Assembly (NCBI GenBank): GCA_031216915.1
Contig: CM062297.1
Coordinates: 365,813,704 to 365,877,703, forward strand
Length of the DNA: 64,000 nucleotides
Source: Pictodentalium vernedei
Lineage: Eukaryota > Mollusca > Scaphopoda > Dentaliida > Dentaliidae
Direction: 5' to 3'
The notes below the pieces were generated by a model, which worked only from the letters and a program-made list of their open reading frames with translations, made no database searches and had not been told where the DNA came from. The position numbers were made by a program, and so were the translations under genes. Every line of letters starts with the position of its first letter. Position 1 is the stretch's first letter. Positions 56,815-64,000 of this stretch are shown here, one piece after another.

Positions 56815-57990
56815 ATTTTTGATTCTGATTGGTGGATTTTTAAAAAATCTTCTCCTCTGGCACCACAGGGCCAAGTATTTTGAAACTTTGCATGGTTGAT
56901 GACTGAGACACCCTCTACCAACGATCCTTGTTTAATGTTGATCGGGTAGCAAATGTGGCTGCAATTATGGCTTATAGTTACTGTAGAAACCCTATGGGAA
57001 ATCACATTTTCATCTTCTTCTTCAGAACTACTGAGCTGATGTGAACCAAACCTGGCAGGGATAGTCTATAGCAGGTCCTGTACAAACGCTACTCATTTTG
57101 TTGCCGTGCATCGAAAAACATGGCTTCCAGAAGCATTTTTTGATTCTGATTGGTGGATTTTGAAAAATCTTCTCCTCTAAAACCATTGGGCCAAATATTT
57201 TGAAACTTTGCATGGTTAATGACTGGGACACCCTCTACCAACGATCCACATTAATGTTGATCGGGTTGCAAACATGGCTGCAATTGTGGCTTATAGTTAC
57301 TGTAGAAGCCCTATTGGAAAACACATTTTCATCTTCTTCTCTGGAACTACTGAGCCAACGTGAACCAAACCTGGCAGGGATAGTCTATAGCAGGTCCTGT
57401 ACAAACGCTACTCATTTTGTTGCCGTGCATCGAAAAACATGGCTTCCAGAAGCATTTTTTGATTCTGATTGGTGGATTTTGAAAAATCTTCTCCTCTAAA
57501 ACCATTGGGCCAAATGTTTTGAAACTTTGCATGATGATGACTGGGACACCCTCTACCAAGGTTCCTCATTTGATGTTGATCATCTTGCAAACATGGCAAT
57601 GATTGCGGCTTATAGTTACTATAGAATACCCTATGGGAAATCACATTTTCATCTTCTCTCTGGAACTACTGAGCCGACCTGAACCAAACTTGGCAGGAAT
57701 GGTCTATAGGAGGCCCTCTGCAAACGATCCTCTTTTTGTTCCTGTTGGTTGGAAAATATGGCCACCAGAGACATTCTCTGATTCTGTTTGATAGATTTTG
57801 TAAAAATATTCACCTCTGAAACTACAAAGTCAAATATTTTGAAACTTCACATGATTGAGGACTGGGACACCTTCTACCAATTATCCTCATGTAATGTTGA
57901 TGTAATGTTGCAAACATGGCCACAGTTGCAGCTCATAGTTACCATGGAAAGCCTATGGGAAATCACATTTTTATATGTTGTTCCAGGTGA
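56815..57990 (+). repeat. Minisatellite family E, copy 2
   Basis: Four ~290-base units of the family E core. The units at 57031-57370 and the following one are almost identical to 43740-44070, far closer than neighbouring units are to each other. The 5' hairpin is not present; the array starts where array J ends. Confidence 0.85.
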
Positions 57991-58017
57991 GTGATTACAG
58001 GCTCTTTAGAGCCTCTA

Positions 58018-58145
58018 GTTTGGGGTCTGTCACTAGCCAAGTGGTGTGCGTGGTTCAGTATAGGTTTACTAGGCGGTTGTTGCCGAAGGCAACTCTCCCG
58101 GCATGGGTTCGAACACCCGCCATGCCATTGTATACAAAACCAGCG
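58018..58145 (+). mobile_element. tRNA-derived SINE head, third type, copy 2
   Basis: CAAGTGGTGTGCGTGGTTCA and B box GGGTTCGAACACC, then GCCATTGTATACAAAACCAG. Followed by 'gtgcagttcgtagaattaagtactt', repeated after copy 3. Confidence 0.72.
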
Positions 58146-58329
58146 TCCTTTCTTAATTCTGTGGCATCCGAGAAATTTGAAAAGACAAGTGTTGCTGATT
58201 TCTTCTGAGGTGCAGTTCGTAGAATTAAGTACTTAGGTGCAACTATCTGATGAATAATTAAATAATTAAGTATTCCGTGTGTTCTGTACTGGCCTCGTAT
58301 ATACTTGGTTAATTAGCATTCCCTTTTTT

Positions 58330-58450
58330 GGGGTCTGCTGGTGGTCGAGTGGTGTGCATGGTTCAGTATAGTTTCGATAGGCGGTTGGTGCCGAAGGAAA
58401 CTCTCACGGCATGGGTTCAAACCCCTGCCATGTCATTGTATACAAAACCA
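58330..58450 (+). mobile_element. tRNA-derived SINE head, third type, copy 3
   Basis: GGTCGAGTGGTGTGCATGGT, GGGTTCAAACCCC and GTCATTGTATACAAAACCAG. It forms a tandem pair with the copy at 58018 (period about 310 bases). Confidence 0.72.
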
Positions 58451-58554
58451 GCATCTTTTCTTAATTCTGTGGCATCCGAGAAATTTGAAAAAGACAAGTG
58501 TCGCTGATTTCTTCAGAGGTGCAGTTCGTAGAATTAAGTACTTTGATGCAACTA

Positions 58555-58985
58555 TCTGATGTATAAGTTTTTGGTTTGGTACATCCTTTCAAAGTACGTA
58601 CCAAACCTAAAACTTATATTACAGACTTTCAGGCCATGTTTGGACTAGAAACCCCCCAACTGAATCAGATCGCAAGGTGGTATCTGTTCCGAGTATCGAT
58701 TAAATCGCTTCCGCGTATCAATGATTCAATGCCCTGTTTACTTTCATGCATCAATTCATGATTGAAACTAGTGGAATTATCAAATTCTTATAAAAAAGGT
58801 ATAATAAAAAGAAAGTGTTTTTGAGTGAATACTGAAAATTATCTCACTTGTGCCCGAGATAAATGGTTATTTTCGCTCAAGCAAGCACTTGCGAAAAATA
58901 AACATTTGTATCGGTCACTCATGAGAAAATTTTTGGTATCCACTAAAAAAACACTAGATATCCTCTCCTTATCCATAGGATGAGA
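58555..58985. repeat. Inverted-repeat region mirroring 42360-42490
   Basis: A small hairpin (GGTTTGGTAC...GTACCAAACC, 58572-58606) is followed by ACTTTCAGGCCATGTTTGGA, the reverse complement of 42455-42474. Then come two facing AGTGTTTTTGAGTGAATAC / GTATCCACTAAAAAAACACT arms (58815-58970), also matching 42375-42400. Confidence 0.65.
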
Positions 58986-59773
58986 AAAACTGTTTATTTT
59001 TTTTTTTTATGATGTAGATTTTATAGTATTATCTTTGTATCACCAACCTTGTGGTCTCACTTTTCTTGAACATTTGTAAAGTATCTTTAGTCCAAATAGA
59101 GTGTGTTTATCTCTCTGCCCAAGATTCTTACATTTCTTTATGGAACAGTCTACTTGGAGAGCATCCCTCCCTCCCTGCCCTCATGGGAACCCTGAAAGTT
59201 GAGCATCTAGCTAGTGCCTGATTATGGCAGTAAGGCCCCCACTAAAAACAGCGTGACCAACTCTGTAGAATTCTGTATTAGTAAATAGAGATCATTAACA
59301 TCATTCTTAACCTCTACTTGGATACGTGTACATGTAATAACGTAAATAGATATTAAAATTCAACACCATATACAGAATGAAGAGAGTGGATTACAACTTA
59401 ATCACAGTGCCATATATTCTCCACTCAAAAAGTATTTATAATTGTTCATAACTGCACAAAAACACTTGCAATCTTTCATCACATGGACCACTGGGTGCAA
59501 CTCGATGGTCCATGTGATTGAAGTTTGCAATCCTTCATGTGTTTTGTCCTCAGATATTGTAAATAATTACAAACAGCCCTTTAGATTATCCCAATTTCAC
59601 ACCATTTACAGGTGTGCCCAAATTAGAGAAGGTGTGAAGACATCAAGAAAAATATTTAAAGTCTCTGTGCTTCTTCTACATTTGAGAATACCTTCCATTA
59701 CATGATCATAGAAACACAAAGAAAGGCATGGCAATAAAACATGACAGCATAAGTCTGTTATTTCTGGTTTTAA
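58986..59773. other. Intronic stretch, no gene seen
   Basis: No exon signal. It contains a hairpin with ATCACATGGACCA / TGGTCCATGTGAT arms (59479-59519). Confidence 0.5.
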
Positions 59774-60017
59774 CCCTTTACCCAACAAATCGGCCACACC
59801 CGCCCGCATAATATGCAAATTCAGCAGCTGAAAAGAATACCATTTTTCCAAAAATTTCAACAAAACTATATCATGTGACCCCCTCTTTGGAACGAGCTCG
59901 CTGAGCTCATTTCAATGAGGGGGTCAATTGATATGGCTTTATTGAATTTTTTTTAAAAATTTAAAAAAGTGACATTTAAAATAATAAATTTTGATATCGT
60001 CTGCATTTGGTAAAGGG
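59774..60017. mobile_element. TTAA-flanked palindromic MITE, second subfamily
   Basis: TTAA at 59770-59773 and 60018-60021; ends CCCTTTACCC and TTTGGTAAAGGG. The central stem GACCCCCTCTTTGGAACGAG / CTCATTTCAATGAGGGGGTC and the AACAAATCGGCC start match the variant at 8061 rather than 13035. Confidence 0.86.
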
Positions 60018-60607
60018 TTAATGAGCCCAAAATTACGGCAAAACGGTGTGCCCAAAATAAAGGAACTCAAAGGCCGGACTAAGTGAAAAATCTATCCCAC
60101 AGCTTTTTAATAATATTAGATGTCACATGACTTTCCCACGTTCTGATTGGTTGAACAGAAACACCCTATTTTCCGATAGTTCGTCAGCGAAATCGCACAG
60201 ACCTACTATCATTTTTGAAAAAAGAATAGTGCATGGTAATAGTGCACGGTTATAAATAGTAACATTCGAATTTGCTTTGAAGCGTAAATACCTTACAAGA
60301 CATCTCGTCCCATATACATTATTACATTTAGTTTGGAGAAATAAAAATATGTGTAAACATAAAGTGATGTTTGTAGTAGTGTGTAGTAGTGTGTATCGAA
60401 AGTGATGTTTGTAGTAGTGTTGGGGGCGGGGAGGGGGTTAATGGAATAATGGTATTGTGTTTCTTGGGGTTTTGGTTCTCTACCTCTCTATCCCAGATCT
60501 ATGAGTGGCAGAATTAACTTAGTTTACCTGTTTAAACCCTGAACCATTTCTTTTCTCTTTGGCTGTGAATAAGAATATTATCTTGCATATATGACCGATG
60601 AAGAACC

Positions 60608-60614
60608 TCCCCCC

Positions 60615-60645
<31 letters not shown>

Positions 60646-60654
60646 ACACACACA
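60608..60654. repeat. Poly-C followed by (CA)n microsatellite
   Basis: About 23 C, then about twelve CA units. Confidence 0.85.
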
Positions 60655-60664
60655 TCTAATATAA

Positions 60665-60808
60665 TAAATATAGCATGACTTTTCGTTGACTATGCCAAAA
60701 TAGTGGTCCTCGAGGAGAGAATAGTCCCTCCGCTACGCATCGGGACTATCCTCTCCTCGAGGACCACTATTTTGGCATAGTCAACTCAAAACCATGCTAT
60801 ATTTATTA
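60665..60808. mobile_element. Long near-perfect hairpin, MITE-like
   Basis: Arms of about 64 bases: TAAATATAGCATG...CTATGCCAAAATAGTGGTCC, CTCGAGGAGAG and the complement, with a 12-base loop (TCCGCTACGCAT). Arm identity is very high. The outer flanks read AATATAATA / TATTAAG. Confidence 0.75.
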
Positions 60809-61017
60809 AGTAATCCACCCTCCACATACTGTAGTCTCAATATTTTCTTTGTTTGATCGGTTCAGGTTGTGATTTCACTACCGACCTCGCTAATAGCACA
60901 TTACATTTTGCATTGCACAGCACAACCACCCTTGTGTATTTCAGACTACTTCATTCTTCTACAGTAAAGAGCATGTAAAGAGCATGTTAACTAAGAAGCA
61001 TTTTCTGCGCTAATTGT

Positions 61018-61440
61018 GACAGGACTTCTAGTTTCAACTGTAAATAAGAGGAATATAGTTACTATCAGGATAATTTTTTGACATATTACAAAATTTTCTA
61101 TTCAGTTAATTTAAGTTTCGTCTTTTACCAGGTCTGGAAGTCTAGAAAATCAAGGAGTGCAAAACTATTTTCCCTCCTCAGATTGCTTGGGAGTGCAATT
61201 GCACCTGGAATTTTCAATACATATACTTGTATGCTGTTTTAGTTACAGTATGTGGTGGGTGGATGTCACACAATCACCCATGGAGTGGAGGTATCACCCA
61301 AGATACTTCTCTCAAATTTCGTACAGAAACACAAGAAGCACAAGTCAAGTTTCAACCAATGGACCTCTGGGTTAACCCGGGGGTCCATTGGCTGAAACTT
61401 TGCTCATGCTAATTACACTTTACATCATATTAGCATTTAT
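61018..61440. repeat. Remnants related to the MITE at 11374
   Basis: AGGACTTCTAGTTTCAACTG (61020-61039) is one terminus of that family. A palindrome ACCAATGGACCTCTGGG / CCGGGGGTCCATTGGCTGAAA (61351-61400) resembles its central hairpin. The pieces are separated and rearranged. Confidence 0.5.
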
Positions 61441-62079
61441 TGCTTGAGAGAAGTCATCACTCCACAGGTGATTTATTGACAATACAATCTCTATGTACTG
61501 TATATACACTTCAAGGTATTACTTTTGTGACTGAAAAATTGGCATACACATATTCTCATTATTCAAAATGTTGTATTCAATTTTTTGACTGACTTCTACA
61601 CTCAAAATATATCGAAATGCAACAGAATGGGTCATGAATTATGAATTATTGCGAATCAATGCAACATTGACAAATGATAACAGATTTTAAAGGCAATCCC
61701 AAACGGGTCTGGCATTCCAGAAAATCAAGGGTGCAAAAAGTTGCCCTCCTCAATTTTTTCTTGGCATGCAGTAAGCATGCAGCACTCCTGCAGTCCTAAA
61801 GAATGCCAGGCCTGTTTTACCTCAGTGCATTTAACAGGACAAATTTGTACTGAAAGTATGGTAAATGGTATGATGTTCGGAAGTTATATTCAATTCACAG
61901 ACTTAGACAATCAAAGGATATCCAGTTAATTGGACTCCACATTGATTGTTTCCCTTTTATATTTTGTACAATTGTACAAAAATTACACTATGATTTCTGT
62001 TTTTTCCAAAGCATAAATGTTTGTCTCTCACTTGAGCAGTTATTGAAACAAAATTATTATTATGGGTTTTTTATTTCAG

Positions 62080-62214
62080 TACAGAATTGGACAGCTGTAC
62101 ATGATAGCTCGACACAGCAATGAGCAGAGTAGTAATGGAGAAGGTGTTGAGATTGTTACAAATGAGCCATGCACAGATCCAGTGCATGGTAAAGGACAGT
62201 ACACAGAAAAGAGG
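62080..62214 (+). CDS. PITPNC1: Cytoplasmic phosphatidylinositol transfer protein 1-like, coding exon 2
   Basis: Encodes 45 residues (17-61) with RIGQLYMIARHSNEQS, GEGVEIVTNEP and GKGQYTEKR, diagnostic for the PITP family. The QLYMI...HS.EQS wording and the EKR end point to PITPNC1 rather than PITPNA/B or the large RdgB/PITPNM proteins. It is preceded by TTTTTTATTTCAG (AG at 62078-62079) and followed by GT at 62215. Both boundaries are phase 0, which fits exon 1 exactly. No stop occurs in frame. The next exon (VYLNSK-type) is not in the remaining 1.8 kb, so the gene continues to the right. Role: transfer of phosphatidylinositol/phosphatidic acid between membranes in the cytosol. Confidence 0.95.
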
Positions 62215-62234
62215 GTACACTTGTCAAGGTGCTG

Positions 62235-62790
62235 TTAATAAAGTGGAGCCCTGCTAATTGAATAGCCACTTTGCAAATGCAATTTTTTCAATTAACAGGC
62301 GTATTGAATTCAATTGGATTTGGTCACTTAGCTGTATTCCAGAGATAATCTGATCATTTTATCAATTATATCTTGCTTGATGGACTCATTGAGCTCTGAT
62401 AAACTTGATATAATAGATTAAATGCCCATAATGGATGTACTTGGCAAAATAGGTCCATAAACAAGGGGAATTTGGTAACTGTCAAGGTAATTTCTTGACA
62501 TATTATACATGATTAATTTAACAGGAATTTACTTAAAAATCTATATGCAATTAACAGCTCAAATTTATTCTAAAGGTATGGTAAATGGTTTTATGCTTGT
62601 AAATTATATTCAGTTAACAGGGTTATTCAATTAAGTGGATGTCTTAACAGTTGCTCGCCATTGCATTGTGGTTCTCTTCAGGTACTCCGTCTTCCTCCAC
62701 CATAAAGACATGAGTTGACCCTGGCTGTCAAAAGTGTCGTTAAACTCCCAATAAATAAATAAATTAAGTGGACTCCACCATATACCTTAA
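62235..62790. mobile_element. Foldback element with GTGGAGCC/GGACTCCAC ends, carrying a SINE 3' fragment
   Basis: Left end AGTGGAGCCCTGCTAATTGA, right end ATTAAGTGGACTCCACCA. The inner arms pair ATATCTTGCTTGATGGACTC with CTGATAAACTTGATATAAT. A SINE tail piece (62640-62762, ACAGTTGCTCGCCATTGC to AATAAATAAA) lies near the right end, flanked by ATTAAGTGGA/AATTAAGTGGACT duplications. Related pieces occur at 22893, 23330-23500, 23795-23870 and 61850-61960. Confidence 0.6.
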
Positions 62791-63774
62791 GTATTGCCTT
62801 TTCATATTGTGGCAACCATAGTTGATTTTTAGACAGAAAATAATGTGCCGGTGGAGTACAGGGGACAGGAATCAGTGATCAGGGATGGATCCAGGAATTT
62901 TTTGGGGACATTTGTTTTTCAATTGAGGATGTGCCCAAAGAAATTGAGATGTCTTAATACAGATGATTAAACCACTGCATGTGTCTTGAAGTGCTTTTTA
63001 TCAACTGCATGTGTATAGATGTGTATAGATTTCTATTAAATACTGGAAATAATGGCTTGAAACTGATAGATTTCAAGGTTAAATGATATTTTCCTGCAGG
63101 AATTTGGGGGACATTTTGGCTCCAGAGTTTGGGCGCCCATACCTGTAACCGGTATCAAATTGGCTCTGGATACGTCCCTGGTGATTCAAGTTGGAGTTTC
63201 TCAAGTATTTCCCGAACGTCATAGGTATAAGAGGAATAGAGGGAACACTCCAACAAGGGTTGTTGATTCCTTCCCCCCTTACTTTACTAGAGTTGTGTTC
63301 AGCATTTATACCATGATTACCTATTGTACTATATATAAAAAGCCAATGACATAAATCTTTGCTTTTCACACCAACTGTGGTGAACACGCCAGCAATGGGA
63401 TTCCAATAGTTAAAATTTACACCTACAGTGGAACTGCATCCAAGCTGACCTTTGGTGACTTCGACCTGAATGCAAACTAGTCTAAATTTATTGCTCGTCG
63501 CCTCACAAAGAGTGAAATGAAAGCGGCAATTATTTATTACGTTTTTAAATGAGTTTACCTCATAAGATACCAAAAATGAACAAACATGCATTGTCTTATT
63601 CTGTTGTTATCATGAAAATGGCCCCATCATATGCGTGTTTCCTTTTCCATTTTGTTTCGGCGATAAAATTGATAGCGGAAGTACTGACCACCATTGTGCA
63701 TGTAAACAAAAAGAGATTCGTGTACGTCTGCTGCTCAGTAACATTGAGAAAAAATAATAGCGACTCCTAATAAT
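62791..63774. other. Intronic stretch, no exon recognised
   Basis: The 170-codon open frame on the minus strand (63079-63591) has no motif I recognise. Part of it overlaps a duplicated phrase (GGATCCAGGAATTTTTTGGG at 62885; GCAGGAATTTGGGGGACATT at 63097), suggesting repeat origin. The next PITPNC1 exon is not here. Confidence 0.5.
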
Positions 63775-63780
63775 CTGACG

Positions 63781-63938
63781 ATCATGGTATAAATAAAATA
63801 TACCCATAGTTGCTTGGTGTACCAAATGTTCACCACTCGTTGTGAAATGGTGTTAACCACTCGCTAAAGGCTCATGGTTAACACCACTTCACTCGTGGTG
63901 AACATTGGTACACCAAGCAACTATATTTATACCATGAT
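63781..63938. mobile_element. Foldback MITE
   Basis: Arms ATCATGGTATAAATAAAATA...TTGCTTGGTGTACCAAATGT and ACATTGGTACACCAAGCAAC...ATATTTATACCATGAT, with a CCACTCG-rich centre that also folds. Non-coding. Confidence 0.75.
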
Positions 63939-64000
63939 TAAACCTGAATTAACCCTTAAAGGCCTATTTCTGACTTTAAGCACTTTTATTGTAATAGAAC

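Larger units (their letters stand above)
48108..56815 (+). repeat. Minisatellite array family J, second copy, split by DIRS copy B
   Basis: Left part 48108-48422, right part 54539-56815. Homologous to 45455-48080 unit by unit. Removing the DIRS element joins GGGCTGTTT to TCGGGG, which matches the uninterrupted first copy near 45780 (CTTTTCGGGCCC). Confidence 0.87.

Noticed and set aside
63079..63591. 170-codon minus-strand frame
   Set aside because: No recognisable domain, no splice context, and part overlaps a locally repeated phrase. Possible but unsupported.

Overview
This is a metazoan genomic window, most likely from a marine invertebrate. It is intron-rich, AT-rich and almost entirely built of repeats. 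The reasons for placing it there are spliced coding exons of an animal phosphatidylinositol transfer protein, tRNA- and 5S-derived SINEs, DIRS retrotransposons, TTAA-flanked MITEs and many minisatellite-bearing elements. I cannot name the species. Amphioxus, hemichordate, echinoderm and lophotrochozoan genomes all carry comparable mixtures.

Host gene. Only two short stretches look like conserved host coding sequence, both on the + strand and both from one gene. Exon 1 (42108-42155, 16 codons, GT donor) and exon 2 (62080-62214, 45 codons, AG acceptor and GT donor) encode the N-terminal 61 residues of a PITPNC1 / RdgB-beta type phosphatidylinositol transfer protein. They are separated by a 19.9 kb intron that is nearly all repeats. 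An acceptor-like site at 41980-41981 suggests a spliced 5' UTR. The rest of the gene lies beyond the right edge.

DIRS elements. Positions 1-5621 hold the right-hand part of a DIRS-type tyrosine-recombinase retrotransposon (copy A), with gag-like, RT/RNase H/methyltransferase-like and recombinase regions, all frameshifted or interrupted. A complete but internally deleted relative (copy B, 48423-54538) sits in intron 1 of the PITPNC1 gene. Both keep the DIRS hallmark: inverted terminal repeats plus an internal complementary region that matches the two element ends joined head to tail. For copy B the empty target can be rebuilt and there is no target duplication.

Repeat landscape, left to right. 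5.6-10.3 kb: minisatellite family A, with MITEs between. 10.3-23.8 kb: foldback elements, TTAA MITEs, SINEs and AT-rich palindromes. 24.0-30.6 kb: a three-level nest of hairpin-ended minisatellite elements (families B and C). 32.0-32.4 kb: remnant of a GIY-YIG endonuclease from a retroelement. 32.6-34.8 kb: family F. 35.4-36.9 kb: a MITE inside a SINE, a CATC microsatellite and family G. 38.1-39.5 kb: family D. 39.7-41.7 kb: family H, with arrays of TGACCT half-sites. 42.7-45.3 and 56.8-58.0 kb: family E. 45.5-56.8 kb: a tandemly duplicated 2.6 kb array (family J), whose second copy is split by DIRS copy B. 58-64 kb: SINE heads, MITEs, hairpins and exon 2.

The most interesting system is the set of minisatellite carriers. 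They share a 5' hairpin, a GTCC/TCC-rich lead, a family-specific tandem core and, in several, one 3' end with a sub-terminal inverted repeat and a terminal hairpin. They insert at T-runs without visible target duplication. This is the layout of non-autonomous Helentron-type elements (inference), with unrelated cores swapped between common ends.
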